NCBI GenBank assembly: GCA_038207265.1
Contig: JBBQZZ010000001.1
Location: 806,001-870,000, forward strand
Direction of reading: 5' to 3'
DNA length: 64,000 bases
From: JACMLD01 sp038207265
Lineage (GTDB): Bacteria > Bacteroidota > Bacteroidia > Chitinophagales > Chitinophagaceae
Shown here: positions 45,614-55,268 of the stretch, one piece after another
Position numbering within the stretch: the stretch's first letter is position 1
Layout: each line of letters starts with the position of its first letter
The notes under the pieces: model-generated
The model's database searches: none
What the model was told of the DNA's origin: nothing
Seen by the model: only the letters and a program-made list of their open reading frames with translations
Position numbers and translations under genes: made by a program

Positions 45614-46507
45614 ATGCAAAAAATTTATTTAAGTGACTCCGGGCCCAAAGTTTCTCCGGCCATTTATGGCTTTTACCGTTGGAGTACAGAATCTGACAAC
45701 AGCGTGCAGACCATGGAAAAAATTATCAATCTCTGCATGGAACTTGGCATTAATACTTTTGACCATGCGGATATTTACGGCTCTTATCAAAGTGAAGAAA
45801 TTTTTGGTAAGGTAATCAGTCAAAAATCATTTAAAAGAGAAGACCTGGTTCTTTTCACCAAATGTGGTGTAGTGGTGCCAGATACAACCAGGCCCGGCAT
45901 CCGCACAAAATATTACGATACTTCAAAAAAACATATTCTGGAAAGCATCGATAATTCTTTACGCAAACTCAAGACAGACTATATAGATATTTTCCTGTTG
46001 GATCACCTGGACCCGCTTTCGAACCTCGAAGAGACAGCCATTACACTTACACAATTAAGAGATTCGGGTAAAGTAAAAAACATTGGCGTTTCTAATTTTT
46101 CTGTATTCCAGCACCAGTTGCTGGCATCCTATTTACGCGTTCCGATTGTTACCAATTATATCGAGTTGAACCTGCTGAACACTTCGGCACTTGACAACGG
46201 CCAAATAGATTATATCAAACAAAAATATATGCGCCCGCTGGCCTCCTCTCCGCTTGCGGCTGGCCGCATAGAAAACGGCACCGATGATGTGGCAGTTCGT
46301 GTTCGTAAAAAACTGGCAGAAGTCGGAAAAAAATACAATGCCGATATTGAATCGATTGCTGTTGCATGGTTGGTTAAGTTAGGTGCATTACCACTCATTG
46401 GTACCAGCAGCGAACAACGCATCCGTAATATTGCCAACGCATTTAACATCGATCTCGATAGGCAGGATTGGTACGAACTGTATGCAGTTTCCCGTGGTGA
46501 GATTTAA
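45614..46507 (+). CDS. Aldo/keto reductase
   Basis: The frame reaches a GTG at 45584; the ATG at 45614 (MQKIYLSDSGPK) matches the family start, giving 297 residues. The (beta/alpha)8 barrel shows FDHADIYGSYQSE (catalytic Asp and Tyr), LFTKCG (Lys) and LLDHLDPL (His). The NADPH-binding end is PLIGTSSEQRIRNI. It resembles the YdhF/oxidoreductase branch that reduces carbonyls with NADPH in the cytoplasm. It stands alone; substrate unknown. Confidence 0.9.
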   Translation: MQKIYLSDSGPKVSPAIYGFYRWSTESDNSVQTMEKIINLCMELGINTFDHADIYGSYQSEEIFGKVISQKSFKREDLVLFTKCGVVVPDTTRPGIRTKYYDTSKKHILESIDNSLRKLKTDYIDIFLLDHLDPLSNLEETAITLTQLRDSGKVKNIGVSNFSVFQHQLLASYLRVPIVTNYIELNLLNTSALDNGQIDYIKQKYMRPLASSPLAAGRIENGTDDVAVRVRKKLAEVGKKYNADIESIAVAWLVKLGALPLIGTSSEQRIRNIANAFNIDLDRQDWYELYAVSRGEI

Positions 46508-46632
46508 TTTTTTCTACTGACAAAAATCTGAAGCCCATCTCACTATTAATTGAGATGGTTTTAAATTTTTTTGAGTCATTTATTTGAGATTCATCTTGTA
46601 CAAGCTTGCTTATATTTAGGATCTTATTAGTT

Positions 46633-47250
46633 ATGAATAAAGTCACACCGTCTTCTTACCGATATTTTATAATCAATAAACCATTCGATATGCTTTCGCA
46701 ATTCGAAAGCAAAGTGCCGGACAATCTACTGTGCGATTTGTCATTTGATTTTCCAAAAGGCATTCATGCGGTGGGTCGCCTGGACAAGGAATCAGAAGGC
46801 TTGTTGATACTGACCACCAATAAGAAAGTAACACGGCTGCTCTTCCAGGATAAAATTCCGCACAAAAGAAAATACCTGGTAAAAGTTAAAAACGAAGTGA
46901 GTAATGAAAGCCTGGCAAAATTGAGAAATGGAATCAGTATTCGCATCAAAGGCGGGGAATATTACACAACTGCTCCCTGCGAAGTAAACGTGGTTCAAAA
47001 ACCTGCTGGCTTGTTTGAACACGGTCTAAGTATTTATGAATATCCGCCCTGTACCTGGATGACCATTACCATTACAGAAGGTAAGTACCACCAGGTGAGA
47101 AAAATGCTGAAAGCGATACATCACCGTTGTCAGCGATTGATACGCATCTCTATTGAAGACCTTGAACTGGACCAACTGGCGCCAGGAGAAGTAAAAGAAC
47201 TGGAAGAACCAAGTTTTTTTAAGTTACTTAAGATTGCAAATTATCATTAG
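46633..47250 (+). CDS. Pseudouridine synthase, RsuA/RluE-like
   Basis: The frame reaches TTG 46606, but the ATG at 46633 is better and gives 205 residues. There is no S4 domain. The catalytic motif GRLDKESEGLLILTT places Asp51 as nucleophile, and the KRKYLVKV and TEGKYHQVRKML motifs complete the RsuA/RluB/E/F family set. It isomerises a uridine in 23S or 16S rRNA; the length and lack of an S4 domain fit RluE best. It lies directly upstream of the Mla genes but its link to them is unclear. Confidence 0.88.
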   Translation: MNKVTPSSYRYFIINKPFDMLSQFESKVPDNLLCDLSFDFPKGIHAVGRLDKESEGLLILTTNKKVTRLLFQDKIPHKRKYLVKVKNEVSNESLAKLRNGISIRIKGGEYYTTAPCEVNVVQKPAGLFEHGLSIYEYPPCTWMTITITEGKYHQVRKMLKAIHHRCQRLIRISIEDLELDQLAPGEVKELEEPSFFKLLKIANYH

Positions 47251-47432
47251 GCGGTTAATCCTTTCTCTGATCGTAGAAATTTTTACCCAAATTACTTTTT
47301 TACCATCAGTCATCCACTTTATAATCATCCGCAATCCAGCCATCATCACGGTTTTCATTACTTTACATTTATGGCAGAAGTTTAGATGTATATGGGCTAA
47401 CTATTTTCCAATAACAGTATTGGAATAACAAT

Positions 47433-48203
47433 ATGCTTAACGATATGCCATTCAAACAAACTTTAATGTATGTAGCCGACCAGGCTAATTTCTTTAAATC
47501 ATTCTTTCGCAACACGTTTAAAAAAGGATTCGAATGGGAGGAATTGTTTCGTCAGTCCTATATCATTGGTTATAAATCCATCGGTATAGCAGCACTAACA
47601 GGTTTCATACTGGGTATTGTATTCACGCTGCAATCTCAACCTACTTTAAAAGAATTTGGTGCTACTAGTTATATACCCGGAATGGTGTCTGTATCTATTA
47701 TTCGTGAAATTGGTCCCGTTATCATAGCATTGATCTGCGCAGGTAAAATAGCCTCCAGCATTGGCGCAGAACTTGGCAGCATGAATGTTACGGAACAGAT
47801 TGATGCGATGGAAGTTTCCGGTGCCAATCCCATTCAATTCCTGGTTGTTACCAGGATCCTGGCTTGCATGATGATGATCCCCCTGTTGACTGTTTTCGCT
47901 GATGCAATGGCGTTAGCCGGAGGTTTTACTGCTACCGCATTAAGCGGAGCCATGTCGCCCCAATTATATTTTACAAAAGCCATTACCATACTTGACTACG
48001 GCGATCTGTTACCTGCTGTGATCAAGACAATTTTTTTTGGATTTACGATAGGATTTATCGGTTGCTTTGAAGGCTTTAATTCCAATAAGGGCACAGAGAG
48101 TGTGGGACTGGCCGCCAATGCAGCCGTTGTAACATCATCCGTTTGGATCATTGTTATTGATGGCCTGGTTGTTCAAATTACCAATTCAATATTATATACT
48201 TAA
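47433..48203 (+). CDS. MlaE-family ABC transporter permease
   Basis: This 256-residue permease has the MlaE fold: YKSIGIAALTGFILGIVFTLQ, SIIREIGPVIIALICAGKIASSIGAELG and the EQIDAMEVSGANPI cytoplasmic loop. In characterised systems it forms the inner-membrane core of a phospholipid transporter. The start could also be the Met at 47445. It is the first of three adjacent genes (permease, ATPase, MCE protein), which is the minimal Mla/Tgt-like set in Bacteroidota. Confidence 0.93.
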   Translation: MLNDMPFKQTLMYVADQANFFKSFFRNTFKKGFEWEELFRQSYIIGYKSIGIAALTGFILGIVFTLQSQPTLKEFGATSYIPGMVSVSIIREIGPVIIALICAGKIASSIGAELGSMNVTEQIDAMEVSGANPIQFLVVTRILACMMMIPLLTVFADAMALAGGFTATALSGAMSPQLYFTKAITILDYGDLLPAVIKTIFFGFTIGFIGCFEGFNSNKGTESVGLAANAAVVTSSVWIIVIDGLVVQITNSILYT

Positions 48204-48216
48204 CCGGGAAATTCTA

Positions 48217-48945
48217 ATGGAAACAGTTATCGAAATAAATAATTTGAAAAAAAGTTTTTCCGGTAAACCGGTATTGGATGGGATTGACTTTACTGTCAGC
48301 AAAGGAGAAAACCTGGTAATACTTGGAAAGTCAGGAACTGGCAAATCAGTTACCATCAAATGTATTGCGGGATTGCTAACACAAGACGAAGGATCCCTGA
48401 AAGTATTTGGAGAAGAAGTAAAGGAACTTGACGAAGACGCGTTAAAAGCATTGCGTTGCAAATTAGGTTTCCTTTTCCAGGGTGCTGCTTTATACGATTC
48501 AATGACCGTTCGGGAAAATCTTGTATTCCCTTTAAAACGCGTATTAAAAATAAAAGACCGGCAAGAAATCGAGCGTCGGTGCATCGAAGTACTGGAAGCG
48601 GTGGGACTTGCAGACTCAATAGATAAAATGCCATCTGATTTAAGCGGTGGTATGCGCAAGCGAATGGGTCTTGCCCGAACGCTGATAGTAAAACCAGCCA
48701 TCATTTTATATGATGAACCCACTACCGGACTGGATACGATTACTTCCAAGGAAATCAGTAACCTGATATTGGATATGCAGAAACGTTATGATGCCACTTC
48801 CGTCATTATCACACATGATATACCCTGCGCTAAAATAACAGCAGACAGGGTTATCATTATGGACGAAGGCAAATGCATTGCCGAGGGAAGTTATAAGGAT
48901 CTCGAAAACGCAGACAATGAATTTATACGATCATTTTTTAAATAA
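48217..48945 (+). CDS. MlaF-family ABC transporter ATP-binding protein
   Basis: A longer frame begins at 48151 inside the permease gene, but the ATG at 48217 (METVIEINNLKK) is the standard start and gives 242 residues. Walker A GKSGTGKS, signature LSGGMRKRMG and Walker B IILYDEP are intact, and the H-loop (ITHD) follows. It powers lipid movement by the MlaE-type permease. It is 13 bp after the permease gene and 5 bp before the MCE gene. Confidence 0.94.
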   Translation: METVIEINNLKKSFSGKPVLDGIDFTVSKGENLVILGKSGTGKSVTIKCIAGLLTQDEGSLKVFGEEVKELDEDALKALRCKLGFLFQGAALYDSMTVRENLVFPLKRVLKIKDRQEIERRCIEVLEAVGLADSIDKMPSDLSGGMRKRMGLARTLIVKPAIILYDEPTTGLDTITSKEISNLILDMQKRYDATSVIITHDIPCAKITADRVIIMDEGKCIAEGSYKDLENADNEFIRSFFK

Positions 48946-48950
48946 AGTTT

Positions 48951-49706
48951 ATGAATATATCTCCTGCACAAAAAATTAAAACGGGTCTTTTTGTACTGGT
49001 GAGCCTGCTGTTATTACTGGTGCTCATTTTCCTGATTGGAAAACAAAAAAATCTTTTTGGAAGTACATTTACAATATATGCAAATTTCAAAAACATCAGC
49101 GGCACCAAAGAAGGAAACTATGTAAGACTTGCCGGAATAAATATTGGAACGGTAGAAAGTATCGATATTATCAACGATACAACTGTACGCCTGGAACTTA
49201 GCGTAGACAAAAAGATTCAACCCTACATTAAATCGGATGCCATAGCAAGTATTGGCAGTGATGGGCTGATGGGAGATAAACTTATTGTTATATCACCGGG
49301 TAATAACACATCCCCGGTTGTAAGTAATGGTGGCAGTCTTCCGACCAGTAATCCCGTGGACGTAGATAAAATCATGAACAACCTCACAAAGATTTCAGAA
49401 AATGCTGCTACCCTTACCGGAGGCTTATCAGATATTGTAACCAGGATCAACAGTGGCAAAGGTAGTATTGGTAAATTGCTGGCAGATGATAAACTGGCGG
49501 TAAAAATGGAAAATACGATAGACCAAGCCAATCAAACCGCCAGCAGCATAAAAAAAACAGCCAAAAGCGTGGATGAAAACATGCAGGCTGCCAAACATAA
49601 TTTTCTACTAAGGGGCTACTTTAAGAAAAAAGAACGCAAAAGAATAAAAGACTCTATTGAAAACGCAAAGAAAACACAGGAACCCGTGCTAAAAGAAAAA
49701 CAATAA
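48951..49706 (+). CDS. MCE (MlaD) domain protein
   Basis: This 251-residue protein has one N-terminal transmembrane helix (about 10-27), one MCE domain (about 38-120; GTKEGNYVRLAGINIGTVESI), and a C-terminal helical region with TASSIKKTAKSVDENMQ. MCE proteins form periplasmic rings that guide lipids between the membranes. The C-terminal tail is strongly basic and repetitive. It completes the Mla operon. Confidence 0.92.
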   Translation: MNISPAQKIKTGLFVLVSLLLLLVLIFLIGKQKNLFGSTFTIYANFKNISGTKEGNYVRLAGINIGTVESIDIINDTTVRLELSVDKKIQPYIKSDAIASIGSDGLMGDKLIVISPGNNTSPVVSNGGSLPTSNPVDVDKIMNNLTKISENAATLTGGLSDIVTRINSGKGSIGKLLADDKLAVKMENTIDQANQTASSIKKTAKSVDENMQAAKHNFLLRGYFKKKERKRIKDSIENAKKTQEPVLKEKQ

Positions 49707-49750
49707 AAGATCAGTATATTGTAGCAGGTATTAATATAGCAATTGCTGCA

Positions 49751-50617
49751 ATGAGAACAAACCAAGAAATTATTGATCTGGTTAAATGTGTTGCTATCAA
49801 TGATGAAAGGATCAGAGCAGTATTATTAAATGGATCGAGGGCCAATCCACATCATAAAACAGACCGATTCAGTGATTTTGACATCACGTTTGTTGTACAA
49901 GATTTTGATGGTTTCGTCGCTGATCGTTCCTGGATTGATATATTTGGTGAAAGGCTGATGATGCAGACGCCGAACGAAATGATCATTCCTCCAACGGTAA
50001 ATAAAGAAGCTGGCCGATTTTCTTACCTCATGTTGTTTAAAGATTTTAACCGTATTGATCTAACCCTTTTTTCGCTAAATAATGTTCAATTGTTCAAACC
50101 AGAAAGCCTCACTGTTGTTCTTTCTGATAAAGACGGTTTGTTCAAAGAACTGCCCGCCGCAACCAATACCGACTATCTTATACTGCAGCCTTTGCAAAAA
50201 GAATTTTCAGATTGTTGCAATGAATTCTGGTGGGTCAGTACTTATGTTGCAAAAGGATTATGTCGCGGTGAAATTATTTACTCAAAAATAATGTTGGAGC
50301 AACCTGTCAGGAACATGTTTTATTTCATGCTGGCGTGGTATGCAGGAGTAAAACATAATTACCCGGTGGATGCCGGCAAAAGTGGAAAATATCTTCTATC
50401 CTTTTTTGATGAGCAGTATTCAAATAAAATAATAGCAACTTATCCAACCGCGGAAGCCATTGAAATTTGGAAAGCGTTATTTTTAATGACCGAACTTTTC
50501 CGGGATGCGGCTAATAAGGTTGCTGCACATTTACATTTTACTTATAATGCGGAGGAGGATAGTAACATTTGTCACTATCTCAGTGAAATGGAAAAAATAC
50601 ATACACAGTCAAAATAA
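49751..50617 (+). CDS. Aminoglycoside 6-adenylyltransferase family protein (ANT(6)-like)
   Basis: This 288-residue protein has the nucleotidyltransferase core LLNGSRANPH followed by FSDFDITFVV (GS...DxD metal site) and the IDLTLFS strand with the third acidic residue. Its length and the C-terminal helical half (EFWWVSTYVAKGLCRGEI) match AadE/ANT(6) enzymes, which adenylylate streptomycin. Chromosomal relatives occur widely without proven resistance. It stands alone 45 bp after the MCE gene, with no mobile-element signature. Function in resistance is not shown by sequence. Confidence 0.85.
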   Translation: MRTNQEIIDLVKCVAINDERIRAVLLNGSRANPHHKTDRFSDFDITFVVQDFDGFVADRSWIDIFGERLMMQTPNEMIIPPTVNKEAGRFSYLMLFKDFNRIDLTLFSLNNVQLFKPESLTVVLSDKDGLFKELPAATNTDYLILQPLQKEFSDCCNEFWWVSTYVAKGLCRGEIIYSKIMLEQPVRNMFYFMLAWYAGVKHNYPVDAGKSGKYLLSFFDEQYSNKIIATYPTAEAIEIWKALFLMTELFRDAANKVAAHLHFTYNAEEDSNICHYLSEMEKIHTQSK

Positions 50618-50666
50618 TTTATCAAAGACAGGCAAGAATTTATAATTAACAATACCAGCACCAGCA

Positions 50667-51983
50667 ATGAAAAAATGCTACTTTCCTTTTATTTGTTGTT
50701 TACTGACCGTTATATTTATGTCGTGTAACACTGCGGCTGATAACAAGACAACTGCCATCACATTCCTTCCAAAGGCAGTGTTAATGCCGTCTGAAAAATT
50801 TGTCTTTAATTCCTTTGTTGATTGTAACATGGCCACTGTTTGGGTGGCTGATACGTTCCGCATATTCCCCGGCAAATACGGAGAAGACCCGCTATGGGGT
50901 AATGCACATGAATTAAAGTTTGCGAGTGGCAGTACAGTAGACGAAGTGTTCTCTAAAAAGCCAACTGAATTCAGAGAACCGATAATGCCTGCAAACGTAG
51001 CACCAATGAGCAACGGCTTACATGGTGCCGTTTGGTTTGAAACTTTGTACAAAGACCCGCACGATAAAACAGACAATACGCTATTTGCCTTGTATCACAA
51101 TGAAAATTATCCTTCAACCTTTCCATATGATTCCTCTAACGGTACCGGTTACCTGGATATGAACTGGCCACAGGGTTTGAAGGGTCCGGGAACAAAAACA
51201 GCCGTTTGCAGAATTGGCATTATGAAATCAATTGATGCAGGCAAATCATGGAAAGACAATGGCATAATACTCGAAGATCATCAACCGCGTCTTATATTAA
51301 TGCCTCATAATACCGGGATCAACTTTGCCGGCGGTACCGGCGATCCATCAGCCATTGCCAATGAAAATTATCTATACATTTTTTATGGCGAATATGGTTA
51401 TCCCAATCGCTATAACGCCGGCAGTTATGACTCAACAGTGGAATGGAAAGGGCAATGCATCAGTATGGCACGCATACTTTTATCCGACCTTGATAATCCT
51501 GTTGCAAAAGCAAAAAGATGGAATGGAAAATCATTCGAGGCCGAACACGATAGCACCGGTACCCCTGTTAGCAGTTTACAAATTCCGTTAGATCAGGGCG
51601 GAGGGCCGGCATCTTCTCCCACTGCTAAATACTATTGGGGACCATCGGTTAGCTGGAACAATTATTTGAATTGCTGGGTAATGCTGATGGCAAAAGCGGC
51701 AGGGCCATCATGGAAAGGCAGCAGTATTTACATTTCTTTTAATCCCAATGCCGACCTTGGATTAGGAACAAATTCGCAGCAATGGACAACGCCGAAATTA
51801 TTACTTGATAAACCAGGTCATATTATATGGTATCCTTCTTTGCAACCTGTTAATTCAGTAGAAGACAAAGTGAAAAAATATACTTCAGTTAACCTGGGTA
51901 AGAAAGCAAGATTGTTTTTTAAAGATATGTACGGTGATAAAAGTGATTATGTTTCAGAATTCATTGTAGAATTTAATAAATGA
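50667..51983 (+). CDS. Lipoprotein with probable beta-propeller (glycosidase-like)
   Basis: This 438-residue protein has a lipobox (IFMSC, Cys20). The mature part has repeated beta-strand motifs with Asp-box-like turns (SIDAGKSWKDNG) and GTGDPSAIANENYLYIFYGEYG, as seen in five-bladed propellers of DUF4185 or GH43/sialidase-type proteins. It probably sits on the outer membrane or periplasmic face. I cannot name a substrate or confirm catalysis. It stands alone between the ANT(6)-like gene and a broken regulator. Confidence 0.65.
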   Translation: MKKCYFPFICCLLTVIFMSCNTAADNKTTAITFLPKAVLMPSEKFVFNSFVDCNMATVWVADTFRIFPGKYGEDPLWGNAHELKFASGSTVDEVFSKKPTEFREPIMPANVAPMSNGLHGAVWFETLYKDPHDKTDNTLFALYHNENYPSTFPYDSSNGTGYLDMNWPQGLKGPGTKTAVCRIGIMKSIDAGKSWKDNGIILEDHQPRLILMPHNTGINFAGGTGDPSAIANENYLYIFYGEYGYPNRYNAGSYDSTVEWKGQCISMARILLSDLDNPVAKAKRWNGKSFEAEHDSTGTPVSSLQIPLDQGGGPASSPTAKYYWGPSVSWNNYLNCWVMLMAKAAGPSWKGSSIYISFNPNADLGLGTNSQQWTTPKLLLDKPGHIIWYPSLQPVNSVEDKVKKYTSVNLGKKARLFFKDMYGDKSDYVSEFIVEFNK

Positions 51984-52030
51984 AGCACCGTTTGATAACA
52001 TTCTGACAAGAAACAACTATCAACTAAAAA

Positions 52031-53010
52031 TTAGGCAATTAAGCTCCTGTTGTATTTATTCCTGTATTCAATTGGCGATAACCCGGTAATTCTTTTGAAA
52101 ACGGTCCGGAATGCCTTGGTATCGGCATAGCCCACTCCATACATTACTTCATTGATGTTTTTTCTTTTTGTTTCCAGGTCTTTTTTTGCAGCTTCTATTT
52201 TCACACGTTGTATGTATTCCACCACTGTATTGGAAGTCGCTTTTTTGAACCTCCTTTCAAAATTTCTCCTTCCCTGTGCAAGCATACTTGCAAGTTGATC
52301 CACGCCAATTTTTTCCTGGTAATTTTTTTCAATAAATTCCTGTGCCTTTTTTATGGTCTCATCTTCATGATTTTTTTGTCCCTGGAAAATGATAAAGGGT
52401 GATTGGCTGACCCTGTCAATATCTATCATAAAAGTTTTTGCAATCAGTACGGCTATATCACGACCAGCATATTTTTCTACCAGGTACGTTAATAAATTCA
52501 GGAACGAATAGGCTCCACCACTGGTATAAATGCCATCCTCCGCAGTAATTATTTTATCATCCGCCAGGTTTACATCAGGGAACTGCAGACGAAACTGGTT
52601 GGCAGCACTCCAATGTGTTGCGCATTGTTTTCCTTTCATTAAACCAGTCGCTGCAAGGAAAAAGGCGCCGATGCAAAAACTTGCCAACTCTGCACCATTA
52701 TTATATTGTTCTACTATCCATGAAAAAATTCCTTGTTCGTTTCTATAGCAGATGGTAAATCACCATGCATGGCTGGTATAATAATGAGATCTGTTTTCTT
52801 CACATCTTTCATCAGCATATCAGGCGCAATGCTATACATGCCGTTTCGCTGGCTTATTTCTGTTGAAAGTCCAACCAATTGCACTTTAAATACAGGAGAT
52901 CGACCCATTGACTCACAAAACAAGTTTACCTCCGTTAAAATCTGGAGGGTGCCATCTGTGTTTGGCAAACTGGTATGACCTGATGGAACGATGATTGAAA
53001 TGTGTTTCAT
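52031..53010 (-). pseudogene. GlxA/AraC-type regulator broken by one frameshift
   Basis: The 5' piece (53010-52714) codes for the start of a DJ-1/PfpI-type sensor (IIVPSGHTSL...LIIIPAMHGDL) and stops after KEFFHG. In another frame the sequence WIVEQYNNGAELASFCIGAF continues the same domain, and 52687-52031 encodes its end and an AraC HTH (YGVGYADTKAFRTVFKRITG). One missing base near 52720, just after a T-run, explains the break. A sequencing or assembly error in the T-run is also possible. The other GlxA protein here is at 22019. Confidence 0.85.
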
Positions 53011-53216
53011 GGAATAAAGTTAGGCAATCGCTTTGTCGTAATCAACCTCTTACTATGGCGCAAATACACCCGCATTTTATTAATGATTGCCGCTAAGTTT
53101 GTAATACGGAAAAAGCCAATATAAAAATTATGACATCGATATCAATCCTGCATGCATAAAATAAACTGGAGGTTAAAGAATCGGTAGTCAACGAATCTAC
53201 ATTCCTGCGGGTTTGC

Positions 53217-53540
53217 ATGGAAAAATTATCGTTGGAAGATGTAAATCTAAGGGGTACGAAAATCATGAATGCCAATATGAGTGATATTGAAATTGAACAG
53301 GCGCAGTTAGGTGGTGCATATATTCATAATATAGGTCTGCCCCCGCAAGGACATCCGGACTATGATCCGAATGCCAGGCAAAGACCATTGAAATTTGAAG
53401 ATTGTTACCTGGCTGGTACGCAAATAACAAATTGTAACCTCAGCGAAGTGTTGATAGACGACTGCAATACAAGCGGCATGAGAATAAATGGAGTGCTGGT
53501 TGATGAAATGCTGAAGGCTTATAAAAAAATAAATAATTAA
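53217..53540 (+). CDS. Pentapeptide-repeat-like protein
   Basis: This 107-residue protein contains A/C-(D/N)-(L/M/I)-x-x units (VNLRGTKIMNANMSDIEI, then YLAGTQITNCNLSEVLIDDC) in two blocks separated by a proline-rich loop (GLPPQGHPDYDPNAR). This gives a short right-handed beta-helix. No signal peptide, so cytoplasmic. Such proteins include DNA-gyrase-protecting types, but nothing here shows that role. It is 36 bp upstream of the SDR-like gene and may be co-transcribed. Confidence 0.75.
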   Translation: MEKLSLEDVNLRGTKIMNANMSDIEIEQAQLGGAYIHNIGLPPQGHPDYDPNARQRPLKFEDCYLAGTQITNCNLSEVLIDDCNTSGMRINGVLVDEMLKAYKKINN

Positions 53541-53576
53541 TGCCGCGCAATTTTAATTCGTCCACAATACCAGTAA

Positions 53577-54362
53577 ATGGAACTCAAAAATAAAAACGCA
53601 GTGATCTATGGCGCGGCAGGCGCCATTGGAAGTAGTGTAGCTATTGCATTTGCAAAAGAAGGTGCACGGGTATTTCTTGCCGGACGAACCCGCTCAAAAC
53701 TTGAAATCATCGCGAACCAGATAATTGCTGATGGAGGAAGGGCAGAGATTGCTGAAGTTGATGCATTGAACAAGGACCAGGTGGAAACACAATTGACAAA
53801 AATGTTATTCAGGGCCGGAAGTATCGACATATCCTTCAATGCGATCAGCATCAATGATATGCAGGGAGCACCTTTAATTGCAATGGAATACGACCAGTTT
53901 ATTCTTCCCATCATAACGGCCATGACCAGCCATTTTATTACCACTACCGCTGCAGTGAAACATATGTCTAACAAAGCCGGAGGAGTAATACTTGCCATTA
54001 CAGCCAATGCTGCACGTAAACCTTATAATGATTCCGGGGGATTTGGTGTGGCCTGCGCTGCCATTGAAGGATATTGCCGGCAATTGTCACTGGAAGCTGG
54101 TAAAAAAAATATTCGTGTAGTCTGTATCCGTTCCGCCGGCTCACCTGATTCACAGGGTGTAGATAAAGTCTTTACTTTGCATGCAAAAAATGCAGGCATC
54201 ACATGCGGGGAATTTGAAGACAATTTTGCGGAACGAACCATGTTGAAACGATTGCCAAGGCTAAGAGAAATTGCCAACACCGCTGTTCTGATGGCATCTG
54301 ATAAAGCAAGTGCTATTACTGCAGCGGTTATAAATGCAACCTGCGGAGAGCTGGCGGATTAA
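53577..54362 (+). CDS. SDR-family protein lacking the usual catalytic Tyr/Lys
   Basis: This 261-residue protein has a Rossmann fold with IYGAAGAIGSSVA (the glycine-rich cofactor loop, near residue 10) and DISFNAISI in the NNAG position. At the usual YxxxK site the sequence reads SGGFGVACAAIEG: Phe replaces Tyr and Cys replaces Lys, and the catalytic Ser region reads ITANAA. It may bind NAD(P) without standard SDR chemistry, or use other residues. Neighbours are a pentapeptide-repeat gene and an SRPBCC gene. Confidence 0.8.
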   Translation: MELKNKNAVIYGAAGAIGSSVAIAFAKEGARVFLAGRTRSKLEIIANQIIADGGRAEIAEVDALNKDQVETQLTKMLFRAGSIDISFNAISINDMQGAPLIAMEYDQFILPIITAMTSHFITTTAAVKHMSNKAGGVILAITANAARKPYNDSGGFGVACAAIEGYCRQLSLEAGKKNIRVVCIRSAGSPDSQGVDKVFTLHAKNAGITCGEFEDNFAERTMLKRLPRLREIANTAVLMASDKASAITAAVINATCGELAD

Positions 54363-54416
54363 CAGGGCTTTAATTATATTCGCTTTTAATTTTCGTTAAT
54401 CATAAACCATCACAAT

Positions 54417-54947
54417 ATGTATATCTTATTAGCAATTCTGATCATCATTGCAGTACCATTGATAATGGCATCATTTCTCCAAAGCGAATATTTTATTGAA
54501 AGATCCATTGTAATCAACAAACCGGCGCCTGAAGTTTTCAACTATATAAAATATCTGAAAAATTCTGTTTACTATAACAAATGGGTGATGCTGGATCCGG
54601 ATTTGAAAAAAGACTACAAAGGCACTGATGGTACAGCAGGATTTATTTATTACTGGGATAGCAACAACAAACAGGTAGGAAAGGGCGAACAGGAAATAAC
54701 AGCCATCAATGAAGGCAACCGGGTTGATTATGAAATTCGATTTAAGAAACCATTTGAAGGTAGTTCAACCGCCTGCATAACCACCAAACAAAGAACAGGT
54801 AATGAAACCGAGGTGAGCTGGGTTTTTAAAGGCAACAGAACTTATGGAATGAAAGTCATGCATTTTCTATTGAATATTAAAAAAGTATTGGGCAACGATT
54901 TATCGATCAGCCTTCATAACCTTAAAACAGTTTTGGAAAAACAGTGA
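54417..54947 (+). CDS. SRPBCC (START/polyketide-cyclase-like) family protein
   Basis: This 176-residue protein has an N-terminal hydrophobic helix (about 1-20) and an SRPBCC helix-grip domain: FIERSIVINKPAPEVFNYIKYLKN, YNKWVML, and the EVSWVFKGNRTYGMKVMHF end. Members bind hydrophobic ligands. It is followed by a 69-residue gene after three bases, so the two are probably co-transcribed. Function unknown. Confidence 0.85.
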   Translation: MYILLAILIIIAVPLIMASFLQSEYFIERSIVINKPAPEVFNYIKYLKNSVYYNKWVMLDPDLKKDYKGTDGTAGFIYYWDSNNKQVGKGEQEITAINEGNRVDYEIRFKKPFEGSSTACITTKQRTGNETEVSWVFKGNRTYGMKVMHFLLNIKKVLGNDLSISLHNLKTVLEKQ

Positions 54948-54950
54948 ACA

Positions 54951-55160
54951 ATGATTGAAGTGTTTAAAACAAATGTATTGGAAAGATGCGAATCGGAAGT
55001 ACTGGTTCAACAACTGAAAGAACAGATACCCCGCAGTCGGATCAATTTCGATTTGCACGATTGCGATAAAATACTCAGGGTGGAAGCTGACCACATCATT
55101 CCACAGGAAGTGATTGAATTTATACACTCCAATGGGTATCAATGCCAGCTACTCGAATGA
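54951..55160 (+). CDS. Small HMA-like fold protein without CxxC
   Basis: This 69-residue protein has the beta-alpha-beta-beta-alpha-beta pattern and length of HMA-type ferredoxin-like proteins (EVFKTNVLERCESEVLVQQL, INFDLHDCDKILRVEA, VIEFIHSNGYQCQLL), but there is no CxxC metal loop. It starts three bases after the SRPBCC stop, and a terminator follows. I assign no function. Confidence 0.7.
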   Translation: MIEVFKTNVLERCESEVLVQQLKEQIPRSRINFDLHDCDKILRVEADHIIPQEVIEFIHSNGYQCQLLE

Positions 55161-55173
55161 TGCATATTATAAA

Positions 55174-55196
55174 AGCCCCGCATTAGCGGGGTTACT
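55174..55196 (+). terminator. Hairpin terminator after the small HMA-like gene
   Basis: The GC-rich arms CCCCGC and GCGGGG (55176-55181 and 55186-55191) enclose a short loop, preceded by an A-run. The following TTACTA is only weakly U-rich. It ends the SRPBCC/HMA-like unit. Confidence 0.65.
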
Positions 55197-55268
55197 AATG
55201 TCAGTACAAATATTTTTTTCGTAACCAAATGGTTTCCTATAGTTGCGTAACCAAACAGTTACACAAAT

